This document shows positions 16,814 to 24,806 of a stretch of 52,076 nt of DNA, one piece after another. The translations under genes and the position numbers were made by a program. The DNA lies in contig NZ_JAHMHW010000029.1 in assembly GCF_020169515.1 (NCBI RefSeq), positions 1-52,076 on the forward strand, written 5' to 3'. Every line of letters begins with the position of its first letter. Within the stretch, counting starts at the first letter, position 1. This DNA comes from Paenibacillus vietnamensis. Its GTDB lineage: Bacteria > Bacillota > Bacilli > Paenibacillales > Paenibacillaceae. The notes beneath the pieces were generated by a model that worked only from the letters and a program-made list of their open reading frames with translations, did not search any database and was not told the origin of the DNA.

Positions 16814-18625
16814 ATGGGACAAACGGAGAATCAAATTCGATATGCCGGCGGAGTGACCGCCAATCTGGATTACCATCATGGACAGCTGCGTCCCGCGGTC
16901 GGCGTCCGGAGCAGGCAAGCGTTCAGGGCGAACCGTACGCATCCGGAGCTGTCGGATGGAAGCGGATGGACCTATAACCATGCGCCAATGCTGGCGTATT
17001 GGAAAGGAAGCTTTTATCTGGAATATTTGAGCTGCCCCGTTCACGAGCACGTACCGCCGGGCCAGACGCTGCTTACGACGTCCAAGGACGGCTGGCATTG
17101 GTCTGCGCCCGTTGTTTTGTTTCCTCCATACGTGCTGGACCATGAACATCATTATCCGGACGGCGAGTGCCTGCCGGAGGGGACGTACAGCGTCATGCAT
17201 CAAAGGATGGGCTTTTACGCAGCTTCGAACGGACGCCTGCTGGCGCTCGGGTTTTACGGCTTTTGCCCGCTGCCGAGCGTAAGTCCGAACAACGGAAAAG
17301 GCATCGGCCGCGTCGTCCGGGAAATCGGGGAAGACGGCAGCTTCGGGCCGGTCTATTTTATCCGGCTGAACCGGCATTCGGGCTGGAACGAAAGCAATGT
17401 GAAATATCCGATGTATACGGAGTCCGGGGACGAAGGCTTTCGTGAGGCCTGCGGGGAGCTTCTGGCGGACCGCATCGCCACGCTTCAATGGTGGGAAGAG
17501 GACCGCAGCCGGGACGGCTTCTACGCGGTGGAAGCCGGAACCGCTTTCAATTCCTACCGGCTGCCGGACGGACGAATCGCGGGGCTTTGGAAGCATTCGG
17601 TTTATGCGGTAACGGAGGACGAAGGAAAGACCTGGTCCAAGCAGCAGCGCTCTCCTTCCCTTATTATGGCGGGAGGCAAAGTGTGGGGGGAACGCACCTC
17701 GGATTCGCGGTACGCCCTTCTTTATAACCCGTCGCCGATCGGCAACCATAGATGGCCGCTTGCGGTCGTAACGGGCGACGACGGTTTTACTTTCGACGAC
17801 ATGCTTGTTGTGAACGGGGAAGTTCCGCCGAGGCGCTATTTCGGATTTCATAAAAATTACGGCATGAGCTATACCCGGGGCATCGAAGCGGGAGACGGCG
17901 CGCCGCCGGACGGCAGCATGTGGGTCACCTACAGCTCGAACAAAGAGGATATTTGGGTCAGCGAAATACCCGTACCGGTTCGTTACCGGGTCAGCGGTCA
18001 GGTGAACGATACGTTCGACGGGCTGCGCCCGGAAGACCGGGTGCCGGACTGGAATGTGTACAGCCCGCTATGGGCAAGCGTTTCGGTCTCGGCGTTTCCG
18101 TCCGAGCAGGACAGGAGCCTGGAGCTCCGCGACTCGGAGCCTTACGATTATGCGAAAGCGGAGCGCGTGTTCGAGGAATGCGCCGCAGGCGAGCTTCGAA
18201 TCCGTATGCTGGCGAAGCAGGCGGATGAAGGCCGGCTGTTTATCGAGCTGTGCGATGCCAAGAGCGCAGCGCCGATACGGCTTCGTTTCCATTCGGACGG
18301 CGCGATTCAAGTGCTGCAAGCCGGAACATGGATAGAGCTGCAGCGCTATGAGGCTGACAAATGGTACGAGCTGGCCGTCCGCTTCGATACGGAAAGGCAG
18401 CGGTTTGAAGTCCGGGTGAACGGCGAGCCTGCTCCGAAGGCTTACCAGTTCTCTATGCCGGCTTACACGCTCGAAAAACTCGTGCTGCGCACCGGACCGC
18501 TGCGTACGGAGCCGCATGCCGAGACGCCGCTTGTCGGTCCGGATCTGCCGGATGCGGACGAACAGGTGAAACCCGTTACTTATTATATTAATGAAGTGAA
18601 CATCAAACCGATTACAGGAGGCTAG
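16814..18625 (+). CDS. Sialidase-like beta-propeller protein with C-terminal jelly roll
   Basis: The ATG at 16814 follows GGAGGG and lies after the predicted transcription start, giving 603 residues. The first ~390 residues look like a BNR/sialidase-type beta-propeller: TSKDGWHWSAPVV near 90 and VTEDEGKTWSKQQRSP near 268 are Asp-box-like, with many Trp/Gly-rich strands. Residues ~400-600 form a laminin-G/concanavalin-like beta-sandwich (NDTFDGLRPEDRVPDWNVYS; WYELAVRFDTERQRFEV). There is no signal peptide. Such propellers include sialidases, ulosonic-acid hydrolases, rhamnosidases and lyases, so the reaction is open. It is the first gene of a three-gene unit with a GH28 enzyme 5 bases downstream, pointing to pectic substrates. 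Confidence 0.7.
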   Translation: MGQTENQIRYAGGVTANLDYHHGQLRPAVGVRSRQAFRANRTHPELSDGSGWTYNHAPMLAYWKGSFYLEYLSCPVHEHVPPGQTLLTTSKDGWHWSAPVVLFPPYVLDHEHHYPDGECLPEGTYSVMHQRMGFYAASNGRLLALGFYGFCPLPSVSPNNGKGIGRVVREIGEDGSFGPVYFIRLNRHSGWNESNVKYPMYTESGDEGFREACGELLADRIATLQWWEEDRSRDGFYAVEAGTAFNSYRLPDGRIAGLWKHSVYAVTEDEGKTWSKQQRSPSLIMAGGKVWGERTSDSRYALLYNPSPIGNHRWPLAVVTGDDGFTFDDMLVVNGEVPPRRYFGFHKNYGMSYTRGIEAGDGAPPDGSMWVTYSSNKEDIWVSEIPVPVRYRVSGQVNDTFDGLRPEDRVPDWNVYSPLWASVSVSAFPSEQDRSLELRDSEPYDYAKAERVFEECAAGELRIRMLAKQADEGRLFIELCDAKSAAPIRLRFHSDGAIQVLQAGTWIELQRYEADKWYELAVRFDTERQRFEVRVNGEPAPKAYQFSMPAYTLEKLVLRTGPLRTEPHAETPLVGPDLPDADEQVKPVTYYINEVNIKPITGG

Positions 18626-18630
18626 GACAA

Positions 18631-20058
18631 GTGACTACGACAAAATGGGCAGGCACCGAAGCATTGCCTTTCGACATGCCTGAGGTGGAATTGCCGGTAA
18701 TTGAGGATAAAGCGTTCAACATTACGAATTTCGGCGCGATTGGCGACGGACTAACACTGAATACGGAGGCATTCGCGGCAGCAATCGATTTTTGCGCCTC
18801 ACAGGGCGGAGGAACGGTCGTCATTCCGGCGGGCATATGGCTGACCGGCCCGATCAGGCTGCAAAGCGGAATCAGGCTGCACGCCGAAGCGGGGGCACTC
18901 GTCGTGTTTAGCGCGAACCGCGACGATTATCCGCTCATCCGCACAAGCTACGAAGGTCTTCGCACCGTGCGCTGCATGCCTGCGATTTACGGCGCTGATC
19001 TGGAAAATGTCGCGATTACGGGAACGGGTATTTTCGACGGCTCGGGAGAGGCCTGGCGGCCGGTGAAGCGAATGAAAATGACGGAGGGGCAGTGGAAGCA
19101 ATTGCTTAACTCCGGCGGTTACGAGCAAGGAGGAATCTGGTGGCCGACGGAGCAGTCGCTGAAGGGCTCCGCGCTCGTGAAGAGCCTGATAGCGCAAAAC
19201 GTCCAGGAGCCGTCCGCGTTCGAGCCGGCCAGAGACCATTTGCGGCCGACGCTTGTACAGCTCGACCGCTGCCGCAAAGTGCTGCTGGACGGCCCGACCT
19301 TCCGCAATTCGCCGGCCTGGAATGTGCATCCATGGCTGTGCGAGCATGTGACGATCCGGAACGTCTCGATCCGGAATCAGTGGCATTCGCAGAACGGAGA
19401 CGGCCTTGATCTCGACTCCTGCCGGTATGCGAATATTTACGACTCCGTATTCGACGTCGGCGACGACGCCATCTGCATCAAGTCCGGCAAAGACGCCGAC
19501 GGCCGGGCGCTGGGCGTTCCGACGGAATACGTCACGATCCGGAACTGCCAGGTGTTTCACGGACACGGCGGCTTTGTCATCGGCAGCGAGATGTCGGGGG
19601 ACGTCCGGAATATTGCCATATCGGATTGCGTGTTCATCGGGACGGATGCCGGCTTGCGCTTCAAGAGCACGAGAGGCCGCGGCGGAACGGTCGAGCGAAT
19701 CTATATCCGTAACGTCCTGATGAAGGATATCGCCAAGGAAGCGATTATTTTCAGCTCGTATTATTCGGGCAAAAACAATACGGACGAGCCGGTGCTCGTA
19801 ACGGAGGAAACGCCGGTGCTCCGCGATTTCCATATAAGCGATACGACTTGCATCGGAGCGGGAACGGCGCTGCATATCAAGGGCCTTCCGGAAATGCCGG
19901 TCCAGAATATCGTGTTCGAGAGGGTGCTGTTGACCGCCCGTCACGGGGCGACCTGTACGAATGCACGGAATATTACGTTCCGGCAGACGAAGGTGCTGCC
20001 GGAGAACGGCGAGCCGTATACGTTGGACAATGCCGAGGAGATTCACGTAACCGATTAA
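18631..20058 (+). CDS. GH28 polygalacturonase-family hydrolase, intracellular
   Basis: The GTG at 18631 follows AGGAGG (18617), giving 475 residues. The protein is a right-handed parallel beta-helix of GH28. It opens with FNITNFGAIGDG (about 31) and carries the catalytic aspartates in NGDGLDLDSC (about 255) and GDDAICIKSG (about 275). The conserved GHGGFVIGSE (about 311) and RFKSTRGRGG (about 345) follow. GH28 enzymes hydrolyse alpha-galacturonide bonds; the domain pattern with an N-terminal loop insert resembles exo-acting and rhamnogalacturonan-type members. It lacks a signal peptide, so it should work on imported oligomers. It is coupled to the preceding propeller gene (5-base gap). Confidence 0.92.
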   Translation: MTTTKWAGTEALPFDMPEVELPVIEDKAFNITNFGAIGDGLTLNTEAFAAAIDFCASQGGGTVVIPAGIWLTGPIRLQSGIRLHAEAGALVVFSANRDDYPLIRTSYEGLRTVRCMPAIYGADLENVAITGTGIFDGSGEAWRPVKRMKMTEGQWKQLLNSGGYEQGGIWWPTEQSLKGSALVKSLIAQNVQEPSAFEPARDHLRPTLVQLDRCRKVLLDGPTFRNSPAWNVHPWLCEHVTIRNVSIRNQWHSQNGDGLDLDSCRYANIYDSVFDVGDDAICIKSGKDADGRALGVPTEYVTIRNCQVFHGHGGFVIGSEMSGDVRNIAISDCVFIGTDAGLRFKSTRGRGGTVERIYIRNVLMKDIAKEAIIFSSYYSGKNNTDEPVLVTEETPVLRDFHISDTTCIGAGTALHIKGLPEMPVQNIVFERVLLTARHGATCTNARNITFRQTKVLPENGEPYTLDNAEEIHVTD

Positions 20059-20097
20059 CGTAACCGGTTCATACACCTAACGAACGGAGGAAGCCGC

Positions 20098-22830
20098 TTG
20101 CTGGAGATGATTGCAATTGGATACGATTTGGATGCTTCGCCCCGTATGCTGCATGGCGTCCGGCTGCTGAAGAAGGAGCTAGAAGCTTGCGGGTATATGG
20201 TGGAGGAGAAGGCGGGCGGCTGGGCATGGAACCGGTACCGCGATACGGGTATCCGCAAAATTTACGTCGGCCGCCGCTCCGGCTCCGAGCTGCTGGCGGC
20301 GCTCGAAGAGCGCGATGTGCTGCTTTACCATACGGAGGAGCCGGCCTCGGAAGGCTTTTATTTGTGCTCCTGTCCGGGCCGGCTCGTCGTGGTCTCCGGC
20401 GGCGACGATAGCGGCGCCCTGTACGGCTGCCAGGAGCTGGCGAAACGGATTCGCGGGGAAGGCGGGCTGCCGCGCGAGCTGTCGTACGGGGACTCGCCCC
20501 GTTTCGCCTGGCGCGGACCCGTCATCGGCTTGCAGAAGCAGCAGGTGGAGCCGGGGCGGCAGCGCTTCGAGTATCCGCTTACGCCGGACCGCTTCCCCTG
20601 GTTGTATGACAAGGCGATGTGGCTGGACTACCTCGATATGCTGCTCGAGCACCGGGGAAATGCGCTTTACCTGTGGAACGCGAATCCGTTCGCCTCGCTG
20701 ATCGATCTGCCTGATGAGCCTGAGGCCCGCGAGGTGACGAAGGAGCAGCTGGAGGCGAATGCAAGCTTGCTGCGCTGGCTGACGGAAGAGGCGGACAGAC
20801 GCGGCATCCGGTGCTTCCTCGCCTTCTATAGCATTCATATCCCGCTTGGCTTTACCGAAAAACACGGCTTGCCGTACAGGCAGACTCAGCCCCTGCCGGT
20901 GACAAGCGGATATTTCCGCCGTTTGCTGGCCGCTTTCGTGCGCGAATTCCCGACGGTCGGGCTGATGGTATGTCTCGGCGAGAGGCTGAAGGGGCAGATG
21001 TACGGGGCGGAGTGGCTTTGCGAGACGATTTTGCCCGGCATTAAGGAAGGCTTTGGCGAGTCGGGCGCTGCAGAGCCGCCGCCGGTAGTGCTGCGCTCGC
21101 ATGCCATCGACATCGAGAAGGTGCTGCAGGAAGCCGATTCACTTTATCCGAACTTGCATACCGAAATGAAGTACAACGGGGAATCCCTCACCACCTGGAC
21201 GCCAAGGGGCGCAGCGCAGGCGCTGCACCAAAGGCTGGGAGCGCGTGACGGCAACCATATCGCCACGGTGCACATGCTCACCAATTTGGAGCCGTTCCGC
21301 TGGGGAGCTCCTTCGTTTATTCAACGCTGCGCCCAGGCGGCCCGGTATCGCTTAAAAGCGTCGGCGCTGCAATTTTATCCGCTGTCTTACTGGAGCTGGC
21401 CTTATTCGCCGGACCGGTCGGACGTCCGGATCAAGCAGACGGACCGCGATTGGATCTGGTTTGAAGCGTGGCTCCGTTACGCCTGGAATCCGGACCGGGA
21501 CGTACTCGCAGAGAAGCTTCACTGGATATCCCGTCTGGAGGACAAATACGGAAGCAGGGAGGCGGCCGAGCATCTATTGCATGCCTATGAAGCGATCGGA
21601 ACATGCGCGCCCAAGTTGCTGCGCCGATTCGGCATTACGCAAGGCAACCGCCAGACGATGAGCCTCGGCATGACGATGAGCCAGCTGACAAATCCGGAAC
21701 GGCATGTCCCGTATAACGAGCTGTGGGAATCGCATGCTCCGCAGGGGGAACGGCTCGAGGAATTTGTGGTTAAGCAGCTGGCAGGAATGCCCCATCTGGG
21801 CGAGACGCCTCTCGACACCGTGGAGGAAGCGGAGCGGTCCTCCGAGGAGGCTTCCAGGGCGGTGAAGCAGGCCCGAATGACCGTGCAAAAAAATAAAGCC
21901 GAATTCGAGCGCCTCGCCGCAGATATTGAAGCGATCAAGGCGATGACGAGCATGTATACGTGCAAGGTAAGGTCGGCGCTGCTTGTATACATGTACAAAC
22001 ATACAATCGGCGGAAGATATACCGAGATGCTGGGACTGCTTGAGGAAGCGGCGGAGTGGCTGGATAAAAGCGTCGCTGTGTACCGAAAGCTGACGGATAT
22101 GACGGAGAAGCAGTATTTGTCCGCTACTGCCATGCAGACGTCGCATCGTAAAATTCCGTTCCGCGACGGGAATGTTTTTCAGCATTGGAAGGACTGCCTG
22201 CCCATGTTCGAACGGGAGCTTGCCGCTTTCCGGCAGCGGATCGGGGAATTGCGGAAGGGCAAACCGCCGGCCTCTCTGGTTCAGGCGCCGTCCGTTTCCT
22301 ACCGCCGTTATCGTGAAGCGGGCTTTAAGCTGCTGAACGAGGACGCGGAGCTGTACCGGATCGAGAAAGGCGCCCGCGTCTTTACCGACGGCGACATCCC
22401 GATTATATGCTGCGCGGAGGAGCTGTACGGCTTGACGGGGGTTCGTTACAGTCAGCTGAGCGCCGCCCATGCGGAAATTCAGCTTGAAGTGGAGCTGGAA
22501 GAGCCTTCCCTGATTCTGGTCGGATGCTTTAATTCCAGTGACGACCAATGGTTGAAGCCGGTCGGAGACAATACCGTGAATTATACGTTCGGACTCGGCC
22601 CGGTCATCCGCAGAGGCGTCAGGCTGTTCATCTATCCGTCCGTCCATGTTCATGCCGTGCCTTATGAGGCGGGCAGGCATACGATCAGCTTCGGTAAAGG
22701 CGCGTTTCTGATTTTGGGCGTCATCGAGCGGAATCAGAGCTTGTCCGACCGCGAATACGATATGCATAACGACGAGCGCAAGCTATTGGATTGGCTGTAC
22801 GAAATAACGGAAGAAGCAGTGGTTCAGTGA
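20098..22830 (+). CDS. Large putative glycoside hydrolase (GH67/GH20-like architecture)
   Basis: The start is a TTG after GAACGGAGGAAG, giving 910 residues. The first ~130 residues resemble the zincin-like domain that precedes GH20, GH67 or GH84 barrels (VRLLKKELEACGYMVEE, then LVVVSGGDDSGALYGCQEL). A TIM-barrel-like region follows (WLDYLDMLLEHRGNALYLWN near 178; HTEMKYNGESLTTWTPRG near 352; LQFYPLSYWSWPYSPD near 420). Residues ~580-740 are helical, with a probable coiled coil around 590-630. A C-terminal beta-sandwich closes the protein. I cannot name a characterised family; an alpha-glucuronidase-like role on uronic-acid oligomers would fit the neighbouring GH28. No signal peptide. Confidence 0.65.
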   Translation: MLEMIAIGYDLDASPRMLHGVRLLKKELEACGYMVEEKAGGWAWNRYRDTGIRKIYVGRRSGSELLAALEERDVLLYHTEEPASEGFYLCSCPGRLVVVSGGDDSGALYGCQELAKRIRGEGGLPRELSYGDSPRFAWRGPVIGLQKQQVEPGRQRFEYPLTPDRFPWLYDKAMWLDYLDMLLEHRGNALYLWNANPFASLIDLPDEPEAREVTKEQLEANASLLRWLTEEADRRGIRCFLAFYSIHIPLGFTEKHGLPYRQTQPLPVTSGYFRRLLAAFVREFPTVGLMVCLGERLKGQMYGAEWLCETILPGIKEGFGESGAAEPPPVVLRSHAIDIEKVLQEADSLYPNLHTEMKYNGESLTTWTPRGAAQALHQRLGARDGNHIATVHMLTNLEPFRWGAPSFIQRCAQAARYRLKASALQFYPLSYWSWPYSPDRSDVRIKQTDRDWIWFEAWLRYAWNPDRDVLAEKLHWISRLEDKYGSREAAEHLLHAYEAIGTCAPKLLRRFGITQGNRQTMSLGMTMSQLTNPERHVPYNELWESHAPQGERLEEFVVKQLAGMPHLGETPLDTVEEAERSSEEASRAVKQARMTVQKNKAEFERLAADIEAIKAMTSMYTCKVRSALLVYMYKHTIGGRYTEMLGLLEEAAEWLDKSVAVYRKLTDMTEKQYLSATAMQTSHRKIPFRDGNVFQHWKDCLPMFERELAAFRQRIGELRKGKPPASLVQAPSVSYRRYREAGFKLLNEDAELYRIEKGARVFTDGDIPIICCAEELYGLTGVRYSQLSAAHAEIQLEVELEEPSLILVGCFNSSDDQWLKPVGDNTVNYTFGLGPVIRRGVRLFIYPSVHVHAVPYEAGRHTISFGKGAFLILGVIERNQSLSDREYDMHNDERKLLDWLYEITEEAVVQ

Positions 22831-22911
22831 AGCCCGAAATCGGAGCAATTGAAAATAGGGGGATATAGGGCTCCTGTTCCGGCTTTTCTCTCAAAAGTAT
22901 CATTGTATTCC

Positions 22912-22964
22912 CCTATAAGAAAGCGGTTTCGCCCTACGGAAGGCAGTGAAATTCTAATTATAAT
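22912..22964 (+). promoter_or_regulatory. AraC-type operator/promoter B
   Basis: The distal half-site CCTATA starts at 22912 and a degenerate proximal half-site CCTACG at 22933 (21 bases). A perfect TATAAT lies at 22959-22964, 26 bases after the proximal start. This matches promoters A, C and E. It leaves a leader of about 230 bases before the solute-binding protein, which contains the structured element at 23055-23130. Confidence 0.65.
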
Positions 22965-23054
22965 TAGACTTGTCTGCAGCACGAAATCACATACGGCCGT
23001 CAAGCGAAAGGGGGAAAGGCGGTATTTTTTAAAAATATAAGAAGTATAAATTAC

Positions 23055-23130
23055 ACTTTATACTGGACTTATATTTCATCGCGAAACGAGCTTTTTCCGC
23101 CAAAGGACGGCATCAGCCGTTTACGCTTGG
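23055..23130 (+). other. Structured intergenic element, copy 1 (short form)
   Basis: The block starts with TTATACTGGACTTATATTTC and then forms two helices. The outer helix pairs GCGAAACGAGC (23081-23091) with GCCGTTTACGC (23116-23126). The inner hairpin pairs CCGCC (23097-23101) with GGACGG (23105-23110) around AAA, with one bulged A. A clearly related but longer copy is at 28061-28190. It lies in the predicted leader of the solute-binding-protein gene. It may be a regulatory RNA or a protein-binding site; no known riboswitch class was recognised. Confidence 0.5.
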
Positions 23131-23203
23131 ACAAGTTTAGACAGCGCTTACAGTGGGGAAACGAAATCTGCGGTTACTTAGAAAAAGGGAGGAAATGTTG
23201 ATT

Positions 23204-24562
23204 ATGGTACGGAAAATGGTCTCAATGATGCTTTCCTTGGTAATGCTTATAACCGTTCTGGCGGCATGCTCCGGCAATTCCGGCGGCAATGCGGAGAACA
23301 CGCAGGGCAATACGCCTTCCGGCTCGGAGGCGCCTGATAACTCAGGCTCTGACGGCGTCGCAGCCAATCCGGCGGATGTGAAAGCCGATCTGACCTGGTT
23401 TGGCTTGACGAGCCCCGAGCAGTTCGAGGAACGTTACGGCCAATATATTAAACAAAAATTCCCGAATATCAATATCACTTATATTAACCAGACGGACGAT
23501 CGGAAGCTGGAGCAAGTTATCGCATCCGGCACGGAGATCGATATGTTCCTGTCGTCGGCAGGCGAATTAAGGGAAGACTACGTACCGGCCAACATGGCGA
23601 TGGACCTCGGTCCGCTGCTCAAAAAGCACGACGTCGATACCGGCACCATCGAGCAGGCTTATCTGGATCCGGTCACGATCGACGGAAAGGTGAATCTGCT
23701 TCCGGTCAGCGACAATAAATTCGTTATGTATTACAACAAGGGCATCTTCGACCGCTTCGGCGTGGAGTATCCTAAGGACGGCATAACTTGGGACGAAGCG
23801 CTGGAGTTGTCCAAAAAAATTACCCGCAATGAGGGCGGCAAGCAATATATCGGCCTGTGGATGTCGCCGAAGCATTATCTCCGCGTAGCTCAAAATTCGG
23901 CCGGCTTTGTCGATCCGGAGACGAATAAGGCAACCGTCAACAACGACCAATGGAAATTCATCTTCGAAAAGATTTTCTACAACTTCACCCGGGATCCGGG
24001 AGTACAGAAGCGCGCAACGGACGATTGGTTCGCGCACGTGGACTTTAACAGGGATTTCGTAATCGGTATGTATGTTTATACGTCTGGCTGGATGCAGGAT
24101 GCCGAAAAAAATCTTGCAATGGATTGGGATATTGCAGCCGTTCCATCTTTCGCGGATATGCCTGGGGTGAACACGCAGCCGTATGCGACTTATGTGGGCA
24201 TTTCGGCGCTCTCGAAAAATCAGGACGCATCCATGCAAGTGATGAAATATCTGATCTCGGAAGAGTATCAGACGATTATGTCCAAGAAGGGCATGATTAC
24301 GCCTCTTAAGACTCAATCGGTACGGGATGCGGCATTCGCCGACTATCCGTTCGCCAGCGAAAAGAACATCGCCGCGCTTTACTACGGCAAGCCGGCTCCT
24401 TCCCGCGTCCTTACGCAGTACGACGAGCTTGTTATCGAAAATGCGTTCGACCAGGAAGCCGTCAAGCAAATCGCAATGGGCAACCTCGACGTCAATACGG
24501 CGCTGCGGCAAGCGGAAGAAAATGCGAATAAGCTGATTCAGGAGCAATTGGCGCAAAAATAA
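23204..24562 (+). CDS. Sugar ABC transporter solute-binding lipoprotein
   Basis: I prefer the ATG at 23204, 11 bases after GGGAGG; TTG 23198 is possible, and the upstream GTG at 23153 has no ribosome site. The 452-residue protein has a lipoprotein signal (MVSMMLSLVMLITVLAAC) and a low-complexity Ser/Gly/Asn linker. The body is an SBP_bac_1-type sugar-binding fold: LTWFGLTSPEQFEERYGQYI, the hinge segment LPVSDNKFVMYYNKGIFDRF near 165, and a C-terminal AIAALSKNQ-like region. It would capture an oligosaccharide outside the membrane. No permease gene is adjacent; partners are most likely one of the two permease pairs in the operon starting at 29747. It is a single-gene unit closed by a terminator. 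Confidence 0.9.
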   Translation: MVRKMVSMMLSLVMLITVLAACSGNSGGNAENTQGNTPSGSEAPDNSGSDGVAANPADVKADLTWFGLTSPEQFEERYGQYIKQKFPNINITYINQTDDRKLEQVIASGTEIDMFLSSAGELREDYVPANMAMDLGPLLKKHDVDTGTIEQAYLDPVTIDGKVNLLPVSDNKFVMYYNKGIFDRFGVEYPKDGITWDEALELSKKITRNEGGKQYIGLWMSPKHYLRVAQNSAGFVDPETNKATVNNDQWKFIFEKIFYNFTRDPGVQKRATDDWFAHVDFNRDFVIGMYVYTSGWMQDAEKNLAMDWDIAAVPSFADMPGVNTQPYATYVGISALSKNQDASMQVMKYLISEEYQTIMSKKGMITPLKTQSVRDAAFADYPFASEKNIAALYYGKPAPSRVLTQYDELVIENAFDQEAVKQIAMGNLDVNTALRQAEENANKLIQEQLAQK

Positions 24563-24602
24563 TTAATCGGCTGACTCCGCTGTTCGGGGGCGCTAAGCAA
24601 GG

Positions 24603-24629
24603 GGGGATGGGCAGCCATCCCCTTTTTTT
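24603..24629 (+). terminator. Rho-independent terminator
   Basis: GGGGATGG (24603-24610) and CCATCCCC (24615-24622) form a perfect 8-bp stem with a GCAG loop and seven T. It ends the solute-binding-protein unit. Confidence 0.9.
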
Positions 24630-24714
24630 GCGCGTGCCGGGCGGATCGGTTATCAAGCATAGGGGGGAAAGAATCCGGAGGAATGGCTGGAATTCGGAAA
24701 GCGAGTTGAATTGC

Positions 24715-24768
24715 CCTATAAATTTTCCCGATAACCCCGCAGAACAACAAAAGCTTGGCCGATATACT
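24715..24768 (+). promoter_or_regulatory. AraC-type operator/promoter C
   Basis: CCTATA starts at 24715. The position 22 bases on (24737) is only weakly similar (CCGCAG). TATACT at 24763-24768 is 48 bases after the distal half-site, the same distance as at promoters A and E. The predicted start at about 24775 is 32 bases before the ATG of the glycosidase gene. Confidence 0.5.
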
Positions 24769-24806
24769 GGTAACTAAGAAACGAAAAGACAGGAGGCAGT
24801 TGCAGC

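Noticed and set aside
18799..20076. Long minus-strand open frame (425 codons) opposite the GH28 gene
   Set aside because: Its sequence is Arg/Leu/His-rich with no domain, no ribosome site, and lies entirely opposite a clear GH28 coding region; it is a by-product of GC-rich codons.
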